Shown here in pieces: positions 1 through 9,098 of a DNA stretch of 64,000 nucleotides. The notes under the pieces were generated by a model that was given only the letters and a program-made list of their open reading frames with translations, searched no databases and was not told the DNA's origin. The translations under genes were made by a program, and so were the position numbers. The stretch is taken from the NCBI RefSeq assembly GCF_029360725.1, contig NZ_JARKMY010000014.1, forward strand, positions 255,201-319,200, written 5' to 3'. The number at the start of each line of letters is the position of its first letter. Positions within the stretch are counted from its first letter, which is position 1. Source of the stretch: Chryseolinea sp. H1M3-3 (GTDB lineage: Bacteria; Bacteroidota; Bacteroidia; Cytophagales; Cyclobacteriaceae).

Positions 1-181
1 AGGTTGTTAGAACAACCCGGATAATTTTAATTTGAATGCTCGCAGCCTTGCGCTAAAGAAAGATCTACCAACGCGCACATGGACCTCGAGCGCTTCAATT
101 GCCCTGAGCTTTAGCTCGGGGTATTTAATGGATATAAATTGGGCTTTAGCCCTTTAAAAGAAGGCTGTTAGAACAACACAG
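1..181. repeat. Cluster of short palindromes downstream of cysN
   Basis: Non-coding DNA with several inverted repeats. GGTTGTT-AG-AACAACC lies at 2-17. An imperfect hairpin with arms around CCCTGAGC and GCTCGGGG lies at 102-121. A perfect GGGCT-TT-AGCCC lies at 141-152. The 11-mer GTTAGAACAAC occurs twice (6-16 and 167-177). This dense packing of small palindromes between genes resembles the REP-like intergenic repeats common in Bacteroidota. One hairpin may also end cysN transcription, but none has a clear T tract on the minus strand. Confidence 0.5.
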
Positions 182-216
182 AATTTGGACGCAAGATTAA
201 GCCTCTCGGCAAATGA

Positions 217-1470
217 TTACACAATCATCCCTGCCGCTACTGTTTCATTTGTTCCTTCATCAATCAAAATAACACTTCCGGTGATTCTGTTCTTACGGTA
301 ACTGTCGAAAGATAACGGCTGGGCTGTGCGTATCTTGACGCGGGCGATTTCGTTCATGGTGAGATGGTCGACGTTTTCGATGCGTTGTAGGGAACTGATG
401 TCCAGCTTATATTGAATTTCTTTTAATACCCCACGGACTTCTTTAGTATTGTGGCGCACATACAATTTTGTATTCAGGTTCACCGGACGTTGATTCATCC
501 AGCATAACATCAGATCAATGTCTTGTTCAGTCTGCGGATGGTTATTCGGTTTAGCAATGATGTCGCCGCGGCTGATATCAATCTCGTCTTCCAATGTCAT
601 GGTAACAGACATCGGCGCAAACGCTTCGTCCAACAATTTTCCGCCTAACTCAATGGTCTTAATCTTGGAAGTAAAACCTGATGGCAACACCATGATTTCT
701 TCTCCCGGCCGGAAGATACCGCCCCCTATCCTTCCTGCATAGCCTCTGAAATCAGGATACTCTTTGGACTGCGGACGAATAACATATTGCACTGGAAAAC
801 GGCTGTCAATATGATTGTAATCGCTTTCGATATGGACAGTCTCCAGCATGTGCATTAAGGTTGCACCGTCATACCATGGCATGTTTTCTGAACGATTTAC
901 AACATTGTCGCCTACCAATGCGCTGATTGGCACAAATTGAATATCCGAGACCTCCAGCTTGGATGAAAAAGCTTTATAATCTTCTACGATTTTGTCAAAA
1001 ACTTCTTCGCTATAATTAACCAGGTCCATTTTATTCACACACACAATAACGTGCGGGATCTTTAACAAAGAAGCGATGAACGAGTGGCGATGCGTTTGCT
1101 CTACCAGTCCCTTGCGTGCGTCAATTAAGATTAACGCGAGGTTAGCGGTTGAAGCGCCTGTCACCATGTTTCGTGTATATTGAATATGCCCAGGTGTGTC
1201 AGCAATAATGAACTTGCGCTTGGGGGTTGCAAAGTAACGGTAGGCAACATCGATCGTGATCCCTTGTTCACGTTCGGACTTCAGCCCATCCGTTAATAAG
1301 GAGAGGTCGACATAATCAAAACCTTTTTTGGCACTCGATGCTTCAACAGCCTCAAGTTGGTCTTCAAAAATAGATTTACTATCGTACAACAAACGGCCGA
1401 TGAGTGTACTCTTTCCATCGTCAACGCTACCGGCGGTTGTGAAGCGGAGTAATTGATTATTAATGTACAT
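217..1470 (-). CDS. cysN: Sulfate adenylyltransferase subunit 1 (GTPase subunit)
   Basis: This is the regulatory GTPase of ATP sulfurylase. With CysD it makes adenosine 5'-phosphosulfate (APS) from sulfate and ATP, using GTP hydrolysis to drive the reaction. The protein is 417 residues, starts at ATG, and is an EF-Tu-like translation GTPase. The G1 loop GSVDDGKST is at 14-22, G3 DTPGH at 91-95 and G4 NKMD at 146-149, followed by two beta-barrel domains. The length fits CysN alone. It is not fused to CysC, which is a separate gene upstream in the same direction. It follows cysD after a 155-nt gap that holds a short direct repeat, so it is probably the last gene of a cysC-cysD-cysN transcription unit. 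Confidence 0.96.
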   Translation of the reverse strand: MYINNQLLRFTTAGSVDDGKSTLIGRLLYDSKSIFEDQLEAVEASSAKKGFDYVDLSLLTDGLKSEREQGITIDVAYRYFATPKRKFIIADTPGHIQYTRNMVTGASTANLALILIDARKGLVEQTHRHSFIASLLKIPHVIVCVNKMDLVNYSEEVFDKIVEDYKAFSSKLEVSDIQFVPISALVGDNVVNRSENMPWYDGATLMHMLETVHIESDYNHIDSRFPVQYVIRPQSKEYPDFRGYAGRIGGGIFRPGEEIMVLPSGFTSKIKTIELGGKLLDEAFAPMSVTMTLEDEIDISRGDIIAKPNNHPQTEQDIDLMLCWMNQRPVNLNTKLYVRHNTKEVRGVLKEIQYKLDISSLQRIENVDHLTMNEIARVKIRTAQPLSFDSYRKNRITGSVILIDEGTNETVAAGMIV

Positions 1471-1476
1471 TGGCTG

Positions 1477-1510
1477 GGTGTTTGAGTGTTTATGTGTTTG
1501 GGTGTTTATG
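1477..1510. repeat. Short tandem repeat between cysD and cysN
   Basis: Two adjacent near-identical 16-mers, gtgtttgagtgtttat and gtgtttgggtgtttat, fall in the 155-nt gap between cysD and cysN, just upstream of the cysN start codon on the minus strand. No function is evident. The sequence is T/G-rich on the plus strand, so the transcript would be A/C-rich and unstructured. Confidence 0.5.
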
Positions 1511-1625
1511 TTAGGGACACTGCAAGTTTGTAAGCCGACGCGTTGTTAACACTTCATTCCCCTTCACATCAACAGTTTTATTTTTCGTATTTTTTAATTC
1601 TGATTTCAATTTCAAATCTGTCCGA

Positions 1626-2564
1626 CTAAAAATAACCGGACTTCTTCCTGTCTTCCATGGCTGTTTCAGAGCGTTTATCATCGGCCCGTGTACCTCTTTC
1701 GGTTTTACGGGAGGCTGCTACTTCTTCAATAATTTTTTCCAGTGTATCGGCGGTTGATTCGACGGCGCCTGTGATCGGCATATCGCCGCACGTGCGGAAG
1801 CGTACTATCTTTCTCGTTGGGGTCTCACCTGGTTTTAGTTTAAGCCATGGAGAGGTGGACAAGATTGCATTATCACGAACGATGACTTCACGTTCGTGTG
1901 AGAAGTACAATTTAGGAATCGGAATTTGTTCGGTGTAAATATATTGCCAAACATCCATTTCAGTCCAGTTGGAAATCGGAAACACGCGAAAATGTTCACC
2001 CATGTGTTTACGTCCATTAAATAAATTCCATAACTCGGGGCGTTGGTTCTTCGGATCCCACTGACCGAACTCATCACGGTGTGAAAAGAATCTTTCTTTT
2101 GCACGCGCCTTTTCTTCATCGCGCCGTGCACCACCCATGGCCGCATCAAACTTATATTTTTCGATCGTGTCCAGTAGGGTCACCGTTTGAAGCGCATTTC
2201 GGCTGGCATTCCATCCTGTTTCTTCTTTCACACGACCTTTATCGATGCTTTCCTGTACAGAGCCAACGATTAATTTTACGCCGAGCTCGTTCACCAGCCA
2301 GTCACGGTATTCCATCGTCTCCGGGAAGTTATGTCCGGTGTCGATGTGGACCAAAGGAAAAGGAATTCGTGCGGGATAAAATGCCTTTCTCGATAAGTAA
2401 GCCAGCACAATCGAATCTTTTCCACCTGAAAATAACAAAGCAGGCTTCTCAAACTGCGCCACCACTTCGCGAATCACAAATATCGCTTCCGATTCTAATT
2501 CTTTTAAATGACTTAAATAATATTGGCTCATGTTTAAATTTTCAGCTACATTCAATTTTGTCAT
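1626..2564 (-). CDS. cysD: Sulfate adenylyltransferase subunit 2
   Basis: This is the catalytic subunit of the heterodimeric ATP sulfurylase, a PP-loop ATP pyrophosphatase of the PAPS-reductase-like fold. The motif SGGKDS that binds pyrophosphate sits about 34 residues from the chosen start. The basic C-terminal segment (KTERGTRADD) is typical of CysD. The frame opens at 2618, which would overlap cysC by 29 nt. Family members usually begin close to the 'YYLSHLKELESEAI' segment, so I place the start at the ATG at 2564 (312 residues). The ATG at 2531 (301 residues, closest to the usual length) is an equally good candidate. It lies between cysC and cysN and acts with CysN. Confidence 0.94.
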   Translation of the reverse strand: MTKLNVAENLNMSQYYLSHLKELESEAIFVIREVVAQFEKPALLFSGGKDSIVLAYLSRKAFYPARIPFPLVHIDTGHNFPETMEYRDWLVNELGVKLIVGSVQESIDKGRVKEETGWNASRNALQTVTLLDTIEKYKFDAAMGGARRDEEKARAKERFFSHRDEFGQWDPKNQRPELWNLFNGRKHMGEHFRVFPISNWTEMDVWQYIYTEQIPIPKLYFSHEREVIVRDNAILSTSPWLKLKPGETPTRKIVRFRTCGDMPITGAVESTADTLEKIIEEVAASRKTERGTRADDKRSETAMEDRKKSGYF

Positions 2565-2589
2565 ACGTTCTTCAACAAGTTTATTGGTT

Positions 2590-3192
2590 TTACCGTGGAC
2601 TAATTCTCGGTAAAACAAACTCCATTAACTTTCCAATCGATTCATCAACACTCAAGCTTCCCGTCGGGATAACCACATCGGCATGCGTTGGAGCTTCATA
2701 AGGCGAATCGATTCCCGTGAAATTTTTCACCTCACCCGCACGGGCTTTTTTATACAATCCTTTTACGTCGCGTTGTTCGCATACTTCAATGGGAGCGTCA
2801 ACAAACACTTCGATATAATTTTCTGAACCTACAATTTTTTTTACCTGGTCCCGGTCAGCCTGAAAAGGTGAAATAAAAGCTGAAAGGACAATGACACCAG
2901 CGTCGAGCAAAAGTTTAGACACCTCTCCTATCCTGCGAATGTTTTCAATCCTGGCTTCATCGGTGAATGACAAATCTTTATTCAGTCCTGCGCGAATGTT
3001 ATCGCCGTCCAGCAAATACGTTTTATATCCAAGATTATGGAGTTGGGCTTCTAGTTGAACAGCAAGTGTCGATTTTCCGGACCCGGATAATCCTGTGAAC
3101 CATATCAACGTAGCATGTTGATTCATCAACTGCTCACGTTGCTGCTTACTCACTTTTGTTTTAATGGGATATATATTATTCACGGGCGTCAA
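2590..3192 (-). CDS. cysC: Adenylylsulfate kinase (APS kinase)
   Basis: This enzyme phosphorylates APS on the 3'-hydroxyl to give PAPS, the sulfate donor for sulfotransferases and a substrate for PAPS reduction. The 200-residue protein has a Walker A loop GLSGSGKST at 34-42 and the family segment LLDGDNIRAGLN. The conserved lead-in 'NIYPIKTKVSKQQRE' shows that the start must lie upstream of the internal ATG (Met23). Only a TTG (3192) or a GTG (3183) is available there; the GTG giving MNNIYPI is attractive. It is the first gene of the cysC-cysD-cysN unit, with a probable promoter about 170 nt upstream. Confidence 0.94.
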   Translation of the reverse strand: MTPVNNIYPIKTKVSKQQREQLMNQHATLIWFTGLSGSGKSTLAVQLEAQLHNLGYKTYLLDGDNIRAGLNKDLSFTDEARIENIRRIGEVSKLLLDAGVIVLSAFISPFQADRDQVKKIVGSENYIEVFVDAPIEVCEQRDVKGLYKKARAGEVKNFTGIDSPYEAPTHADVVIPTGSLSVDESIGKLMEFVLPRISPR

Positions 3193-3569
3193 TTACAATG
3201 TTAGGGATGATGGTTGAGACCGCTTAAATACTTAAGTACAGCGAACCAAAATATGCGAGACTCATAGTTTAAAGCCTGAACAATTTGCGGGGATAAGGCC
3301 GACCGTTTATGCTGCATATTCAATAGAAATCTATAAATCCACCAAACCACTAGATTATTGGGATGCAAAGGTAGAATTTATGGATAAATGTACAACTAAG
3401 GAATGTCGCGGCGGCGATTAAGAATGTAGAATTTACCCTCGCCATTTGCGTCGTGCGAACCTGGCTTGGGACTAAGCAACAATTTGGGTTTTAAATAAAT
3501 AGGATTCGTAGGTCGCTTCAATCGTTTGATGTGATCTGCTGGTTGGCTCATGAGATCAACATGCAGCCG
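3193..3569. other. Intergenic region between cysC and kdsA
   Basis: This 377-nt stretch holds no convincing gene. It contains a good Bacteroidota promoter on the minus strand (3366-3395) and a leader of roughly 165 nt to the cysC start. I looked in this leader for a SAM or cysteine-linked riboswitch and saw no known consensus. The part nearer kdsA shows no clear terminator. Confidence 0.5.
3366..3395 (-). promoter_or_regulatory. Promoter of the cysC-cysD-cysN unit
   Basis: On the minus strand the sequence TACCTTTG (3366-3373) matches the Bacteroidota -7 consensus TAnnTTTG exactly. A TTG (3393-3395) lies 19 nt upstream, in the expected -33 position. Transcription should start near 3358, leaving a leader of about 165 nt before cysC. 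Confidence 0.65.
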
Positions 3570-4403
3570 TCAAAGAAACTTTAGACTCAATTTCCAATAA
3601 GTATGAATCATCCCTAAAAATTCCGCCATCTCGTCCAACGGAATCATGTTCGGTCCGTCGCTTAAGGCTTTTTTAGGATTAGGGTGAGTTTCAATGAAGA
3701 AACCGTCAACCCCAGCAGCTGCTGCGGCGCGGGCCAAAAACGGTGCAAATTCACGTTGTCCGCCAGAAGATCCACCCATGCCGCCCGGTTGTTGAACCGA
3801 ATGGGTTACGTCAAAGATGACAGGAGAATATTGGCGCATGATCGGCAAAGAACGCATGTCGACCACCAGGTTATGGTAACCAAAGCTTGCTCCGCGTTCT
3901 GTTAAGAACACTTTGTCGTTTCCTTCTCCTTTAACTTTGTCAACGGCATATTTCATGTCCTCAGGAGCCATAAACTGTCCTTTCTTAACCTTGACAGCTT
4001 TGCCAGTGCGTGCGGCAGCTTTTAATAAATCGGTCTGACGACACAAGAATGCCGGTATCTGCAAAACATCTACTACCGTTGCTACTTCGGCGCATTGATA
4101 GGATTCATGTACGTCGGTCACGATAGGAACATTAAGATCCTTTTTTACGCGTGAGAGAATTTCGAGGCCGTCTTCAATGGAAGGTCCGCGATAAGAACCC
4201 GATGAAGTTCGGTTAGCTTTATCAAACGAAGATTTGAAAACATAGTCAATGCCGAGGGCTTCACACAACGTTTTTACTTTCGTTCCAGTCTCGATGCAAA
4301 TGTCATAACTCTCAGCTGCACAAGGCCCGGCAAACAACACCATCCGGTCGCCACCGAGAATGATGTTATCTGTGATCTGTACTTTATCTGTATATTTTTC
4401 CAT
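3570..4403 (-). CDS. kdsA: 3-deoxy-8-phosphooctulonate synthase (KDO-8-P synthase)
   Basis: This enzyme condenses phosphoenolpyruvate with arabinose 5-phosphate to make KDO 8-phosphate for the lipopolysaccharide inner core. The 277-residue protein has the full DAHP/KDO8P synthase barrel, including the [12 protein letters not shown] and [11 protein letters not shown] segments. The N-terminal motif reads AGPCAAES with Cys28. In this family a cysteine here marks the metal-dependent class, while metal-independent enzymes such as that of E. coli have asparagine. It lies 79 nt downstream of kdsC on the same strand, and the two probably form a KDO operon. Confidence 0.96.
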   Translation of the reverse strand: MEKYTDKVQITDNIILGGDRMVLFAGPCAAESYDICIETGTKVKTLCEALGIDYVFKSSFDKANRTSSGSYRGPSIEDGLEILSRVKKDLNVPIVTDVHESYQCAEVATVVDVLQIPAFLCRQTDLLKAAARTGKAVKVKKGQFMAPEDMKYAVDKVKGEGNDKVFLTERGASFGYHNLVVDMRSLPIMRQYSPVIFDVTHSVQQPGGMGGSSGGQREFAPFLARAAAAAGVDGFFIETHPNPKKALSDGPNMIPLDEMAEFLGMIHTYWKLSLKFL

Positions 4404-4482
4404 TTCGTTATGTAGTTAAGTCTGGAAGGGCACACCTCGCAAAAAACGTTATCGCTCCTGCTTATGAACACCGTTTCGATGC

Positions 4483-5040
4483 TTACACCTTCCTTCTTCG
4501 CTCCGCTTCAAGCATTGCTTCAAATTTGTCCTGCGCAGCCAATACCAGGTCGCCAACCTCGCGCAGTACTCCCTCGCCCCCTTTCGCGGTTGTTGTGAGG
4601 TCAGTTCTTTCTTTTATATATTCAAAGGTATCCGCAGGACAAATGCTAAAACCTGCCAATTCAAAAACACAAAGATCATTGATATCATCACCGATAAAGG
4701 CAACTTCTTTCAACTTAAGGCTATAGTGATTAGCCAGTTTCTCAAACGTTGCAGCTTTGTCAACAATGCCCTGATGACAAAAATCGAGCTTCAATTCTGC
4801 ACAACGTTTCTGGGTTACACCGGAATCACGCCCTGAAATAGCGCCTACGACAATTCCGGCTTTTTTCAGATGACTGATAATGTAACCATCTTTGACACTG
4901 AAGTTCTTGATTTCTTTACCGGTTTCATCATAGATGATTTTTCCATCGCTGAGCACCCCATCGATATCAAAAAAGATGGCTCTGATATTCCTGGCCTTCT
5001 TTATCTGACCCTTTGAATATTGTGAAAGAATGATCTTCAA
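4483..5040 (-). CDS. kdsC: KDO-8-phosphate phosphatase, HAD family
   Basis: This phosphatase releases KDO from KDO 8-phosphate, the step after KdsA. The 185-residue protein is a compact C0-type HAD phosphatase with no cap. The nucleophile motif DIDGVLSDG is at 25-33, followed by the family signature 'FSVKDGYI' and the distal GDDINDL motif. The only start in frame is a TTG at 5040; an in-frame stop lies a few codons upstream. It is the first gene of a kdsC-kdsA pair on the minus strand. Its upstream region is shared with the divergent acylase gene. Confidence 0.93.
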   Translation of the reverse strand: MKIILSQYSKGQIKKARNIRAIFFDIDGVLSDGKIIYDETGKEIKNFSVKDGYIISHLKKAGIVVGAISGRDSGVTQKRCAELKLDFCHQGIVDKAATFEKLANHYSLKLKEVAFIGDDINDLCVFELAGFSICPADTFEYIKERTDLTTTAKGGEGVLREVGDLVLAAQDKFEAMLEAERRRKV

Positions 5041-5257
5041 CTGATTTACGTTATATTTCTACAAATATTACCGGCCGAAAATAATAAAAGGTTTTTACTT
5101 TATACCGGATTTAAGGTTTGAGGCATGCAATTGGAATTTTAGACGCGGTTAAAGCGGGAAATTCCTGGCCTGAATGCGATCAATAGTGTAAGAATTCTTG
5201 GCATTAACGTCAAGATGACAAACCTCAAGCCTTAAACTTTGAACCTCGGACTACAAC

Positions 5258-7729
5258 ATGCGTATCAAATTCTTTTTTTCTTTAGCCATAACGTTATTAT
5301 TAATATATCTGCTGGACAATCGTTGGGTTGTCGGTGATACGCCTGTTCCAGCGATCGGAAGATTTTTAGATCCTTTCCATGGGTTTTGGCAGAATATAGA
5401 ATCAAGAACACCGCAGGGCTTCAATGCAGTAAATCTTCCACACATTAAGGACAAAGTCAAAATTGTATTTGATAGTCTCGACATACCCCACATTTTCGCA
5501 AACAATGACGAAGACTTGTATTATGCACAGGGTTATGTCACGGCCATGCATCGTTTATGGCAAATGGAATTTCAAACCCACGCCGCCGCCGGCAGAGTCT
5601 CGGAGATAACGGGTGCAGGGAAAGACAGCGTCATTTTAAACTATGATCGAGGGCAACGCAGGCAAGGCATGACCTATGCGGCGGAAAATGCGCTGGAGGC
5701 ATTGAACGATGACAAGACAGCAAGAATGATGATCAGGCAATACACGGCTGGTGTAAATGCTTATATTAAATCGCTGGAATATAAAAACCTTCCGTTTGAA
5801 TATAAGCTGTTGAATTACGATCCGGAACCGTGGACACCACTGAAAAGTGCATTGCTTTTAAAATCGATGGCACAAACGCTTAACATGGGTGACAAAGATA
5901 TCGAGATGACCAACGCCCTTAAACTGTATGGAAAAAACATCGTCGATTTGCTCTATCCAGACCGTGATATCCAGGAGGATCCAATTGTTAGCAAACCAGA
6001 AAACTGGAAATTCAAACCGGTACTTTCGGACAGTATTCCAATGGCTATTCCGGAAGAGCTGGTTAAAATAAGCAATAAAATTCCACAACAGGATCCTACC
6101 ACCGGCAGCAACAACTGGGCTGTGAGTGGCAGTAAAACTAAATCAGGATCTCCGATATTGTGTGGAGATCCGCACCTGAACTTAAACCTGCCGTCGCTTT
6201 GGTATGTGGTGCAATTAAATGCCCCGGGAATAAATTGCATGGGTGCGTCGCTGCCAGGTACCCCAACCGTTATCATCGGCTTTAACGATTCGATCGCATG
6301 GAGTGTTACCAATGCCCAGCGCGACCTCGTAGATTGGTTCAAGATTACTTTCCAGGATCAGAAAAAAGAAAAATATTTGCTGGACGGTAATTGGGTGGAT
6401 TCAAGAAAGGTGATTGAAGCATTTCGAGTACGCGATCAGCATGTCTTTTACGATACGGTGGTCTACACCCAATGGGGACCGGTGACGTATGATGAGCGTT
6501 TTAATGCAGAAAATAACTTAAAGCACTATGCTTTCCGTTGGATCTCGCACGATGCTTCCAATGAATTCCTTACGTTTTATCAGCTGAACAGAGCCAGGAA
6601 TCATACTGAATTCAGCGAGGCGCTAGACTCCTATGCGTCACCTGCGCAGAATTTTGTTTTCGCTTCAGCCTCTGGTGATATCGCCGTACGTGTCCAGGGA
6701 AGATACCCTGCGCGACGGAAAGACGAGGGGAAATTTGTATTAGACGGTAGCAAAAGTTTTAATGGGTGGCACGCTTATATTCCAAACGAACAAAATGTGA
6801 TGGATAAAAATCCTACACGGGGATTTGTTAGCTCAGCCAATCAATATCCGGTGGATGATCAATATCCGTACTTTATAACGGCAACGCATTTTGAAAATTA
6901 TCGTAACCGGAGGATCAACCAGGTACTCAGTGAACTATCTGCCATTACGCCCACTGATATGATGAAATTGCAGAATGATAATTACAACCTGCGGGCTGCT
7001 GAAAGTTTACCGTATTTTTTACAACACCTGGATACGACAGCATTCAGTGCGGAAGAAAAGAAGGCCTATCAGGTTCTAAAATCGTGGGATTACACTAACT
7101 CAAAAGAATCTATCGGTGCAAGTTACTATGAAGCCTGGTGGGGTAATTTTATGCCGCTTGTGTGGGATGAACTAAATCAGGAAAAAGTTTCTTTAAGCAG
7201 GCCTACTACCTTCAACACCATTAAACTTACCAAAGAAAAACCGGACTTGATTTTCTTTGACATTCAATCAACACCAGAAAAAGAGACAGCACCGGATGTC
7301 ATTCGAAAGTCATTTAGCTTTGGCGTTGAAGATATCGAGGACTGGGTCGCGGAGCATACCGACAGTATGGCTACGGAGAAGACCGTACCCGCTTGGGCGG
7401 ATTATAAAGATAGCTACCTCACCCATCTCTTGCGGTTGGAGCAGATGAACATACATATCAGGGCCGGTGGTGGCCGTGATATCGTCAATGCCCACTCACG
7501 TACGCACGGACCATCGTGGCGCATGATTGTTAGCCTGGAAAAGACAGGCCCGCGCGCCTGGGCTACGTATCCAGGGGGACAATCTGCAAATCCTGGAAGC
7601 AGTCACTATACCGACATGTTAGGCCGGTGGTTAGATGGCAAATATTTTCCTTTACATTTTTTAAAGACACCGGTAGAAGCAAAAGGTATTACCACGCGCA
7701 CCTTTGAACTAAATCCTATTCAGCAATGA
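5258..7729 (+). CDS. Penicillin acylase family protein (exported Ntn hydrolase)
   Basis: An 823-residue precursor of the penicillin amidase / acyl-homoserine-lactone acylase family. These enzymes are exported and cleave themselves to expose a catalytic N-terminal serine. The N-terminus has a hydrophobic stretch (about 5-20) that is a signal peptide or anchor. The cleavage site TTGSNNWAVSGS is clear, giving Ser284 as the nucleophile and an alpha chain/linker of about 283 residues plus a beta chain of about 540. The downstream segment GDPHLNLNLPSLWY is typical. The substrate cannot be told from sequence: beta-lactams, N-acyl amino acids and quorum-sensing lactones are all known in the family. 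It is a single gene, divergent from kdsC. Confidence 0.9.
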   Translation: MRIKFFFSLAITLLLIYLLDNRWVVGDTPVPAIGRFLDPFHGFWQNIESRTPQGFNAVNLPHIKDKVKIVFDSLDIPHIFANNDEDLYYAQGYVTAMHRLWQMEFQTHAAAGRVSEITGAGKDSVILNYDRGQRRQGMTYAAENALEALNDDKTARMMIRQYTAGVNAYIKSLEYKNLPFEYKLLNYDPEPWTPLKSALLLKSMAQTLNMGDKDIEMTNALKLYGKNIVDLLYPDRDIQEDPIVSKPENWKFKPVLSDSIPMAIPEELVKISNKIPQQDPTTGSNNWAVSGSKTKSGSPILCGDPHLNLNLPSLWYVVQLNAPGINCMGASLPGTPTVIIGFNDSIAWSVTNAQRDLVDWFKITFQDQKKEKYLLDGNWVDSRKVIEAFRVRDQHVFYDTVVYTQWGPVTYDERFNAENNLKHYAFRWISHDASNEFLTFYQLNRARNHTEFSEALDSYASPAQNFVFASASGDIAVRVQGRYPARRKDEGKFVLDGSKSFNGWHAYIPNEQNVMDKNPTRGFVSSANQYPVDDQYPYFITATHFENYRNRRINQVLSELSAITPTDMMKLQNDNYNLRAAESLPYFLQHLDTTAFSAEEKKAYQVLKSWDYTNSKESIGASYYEAWWGNFMPLVWDELNQEKVSLSRPTTFNTIKLTKEKPDLIFFDIQSTPEKETAPDVIRKSFSFGVEDIEDWVAEHTDSMATEKTVPAWADYKDSYLTHLLRLEQMNIHIRAGGGRDIVNAHSRTHGPSWRMIVSLEKTGPRAWATYPGGQSANPGSSHYTDMLGRWLDGKYFPLHFLKTPVEAKGITTRTFELNPIQQ

Positions 7730-7856
7730 AGGACTACTCCACTTTGAATCTAACGTATCGCGGTGTTGTATCGATCGCGGATGACTATAACAACGACCCA
7801 TCGCATAGGCACTTCATGTCTGCGCCTCAACGTCCCGCACTTCAACGACTCCCCGC

Positions 7857-8207
7857 ATGAAATTCCTCCTCCAGATATTCGGTATTATCGTACTAGGACA
7901 TATGTTCTCCATATTTTTACCGTGGTATTTTATCGCATTGGCCGCGTTTGTCATGGGCTACGGTTTAAAATCAAAGGCCAATTTTGTTGCGGGATTTCTC
8001 GGTGTCGCTATGCTTTGGGTTCTCAAGGCATGGCTGATGGATTCAGCGGGCAATTCTGATTTGACCGAACGCGTAGCAAGTATTTTTATGCTGAAGAACA
8101 AAGCGTTATTATTTATGGTGATGGGAGTTGTGGGTGGGCTGGTCGGAGGTTTTGGCGCGTTGACCGGGGCACTCTTGAAAAAAAATGTGGAGACGCGGAA
8201 AATATAA
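7857..8207 (+). CDS. Small conserved membrane protein
   Basis: A 116-residue protein I cannot assign to a family. It has about four hydrophobic segments: roughly residues 3-18, 20-37, 44-58 and 82-106. The last contains a glycine-rich stretch (MGVVGGLVGGFGALTGALL). A short polar loop separates segments three and four, and the C-terminus is basic. It follows the acylase gene by 127 nt on the same strand and ends just before a palindromic terminator shared with the convergent sirtuin gene. A function in the inner membrane is likely but unknown. Confidence 0.7.
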   Translation: MKFLLQIFGIIVLGHMFSIFLPWYFIALAAFVMGYGLKSKANFVAGFLGVAMLWVLKAWLMDSAGNSDLTERVASIFMLKNKALLFMVMGVVGGLVGGFGALTGALLKKNVETRKI

Positions 8208-8218
8208 GTGCACATGGT

Positions 8219-8263
8219 GTTAGAGACGCAATGCGTGTGGAGACGCAATGCATTGCGTCTCTA
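8219..8263. repeat. REP-like palindrome (copy A) acting as bidirectional terminator
   Basis: AGACGCAATG-CATTGCGTCT (8241-8260) is a perfect 20-nt palindrome. It extends to 8238-8263 with one G-T pair and is preceded by a partial direct copy TAGAGACGCAATGC at 8221-8234. A run of T follows at 8270-8276 on the plus strand. It lies between convergent genes and overlaps the sirtuin stop codon. The same palindrome recurs at 28367-28404. Confidence 0.8.
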
Positions 8264-8953
8264 CGACATGTTTTTTAACAATTCCGCTTTTAACTTTTCC
8301 ATGCCGGTAGATGCCTTCTCCGGAATTTTATGCAGGTAGGGTATGTGCGTTAAGGCAGGAATGTTTGGATCTACAACATATTTTGGGGATTCGAACGGGA
8401 CGTAATCAATTAACCCTGCGGCTGGATACACGACCATCGACGTCCCAACAACAATAAAAATGTCGGCGCGTCGGGCATGTTCAGAAGCCACTCCCATAAG
8501 TGGAACCATCTCCCCGAACCAAACAATGTTCGGACGAAGCTGAGATCCTTCTTCGCACTTGTCACCAAATTTAAGTTCCCACCCATTAATTGGGTAAACC
8601 AGATTTTCGTTCTTCGTACTTCTGGATTCAAACAAACTTCCATGAAGATGGATTACGTTGGAAGATCCCGCGCGTTCATGCAGGTTATCAACATTCTGTG
8701 TGACGATTGTAACATCAAAATATTTCTCCAGTTCCGCGAGAATTTCATGACCTCTGTTCGGCATAACTTCGAGGGCACGTTTTCTCCGTTGATTATAAAA
8801 CTCTAACACCAACTGCGGATTTTTCTCCCACCCTTCGGGCGTTGCCACTTCCATTACATCATAACCTTCCCACAAACCATCTGCATCACGAAAAGTTGGA
8901 ATCCCACTTTCCGCGCTTATACCTGCCCCGGTGAGTACGGTTATTTTTTTCAT
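8261..8953 (-). CDS. cobB: NAD-dependent protein deacylase (sirtuin)
   Basis: A 230-residue sirtuin that removes acyl groups from protein lysines using NAD. Motifs seen are GAGISAESGIPTFRD (9-23), QNVD (86-89), the catalytic His104 in HLHG, and GTSMVVYPAAG near residue 170. Tyr53-x-x-Arg56 (YNQR) matches the Tyr/Arg pair that lets class III sirtuins (SIRT5, CobB) accept succinyl and malonyl groups. The zinc-binding module is eroded: only Cys133 remains in the segment between HGSLFESRS and RPNIVWFGE, where classical sirtuins have four cysteines. It is convergent with the small membrane protein gene. Confidence 0.93.
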   Translation of the reverse strand: MKKITVLTGAGISAESGIPTFRDADGLWEGYDVMEVATPEGWEKNPQLVLEFYNQRRKRALEVMPNRGHEILAELEKYFDVTIVTQNVDNLHERAGSSNVIHLHGSLFESRSTKNENLVYPINGWELKFGDKCEEGSQLRPNIVWFGEMVPLMGVASEHARRADIFIVVGTSMVVYPAAGLIDYVPFESPKYVVDPNIPALTHIPYLHKIPEKASTGMEKLKAELLKNMS

Positions 8954-9098
8954 AACGTTTGGTTACGCTGCCTTAGTCAGCATCAGGTAGCGTGTTAGTG
9001 CGTTTTTTTTTAACGGAATTGTCGTTACCTATGATGCACCGTCAATTGTCTTTTACACAATACTACCGTCCAGGCTAGACGCTTCTCCCTTGCATGAC

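Noticed and set aside
2081-2701. Plus-strand frame of 206 codons opposite cysD and cysC
   Set aside because: It lies entirely antisense to well-supported genes and shows no domain; a long shadow frame is expected in coding DNA.
3193-3365. Known SAM or cysteine-pathway riboswitch before cysC
   Set aside because: No known consensus elements were seen by eye; left only as an open question in the findings.
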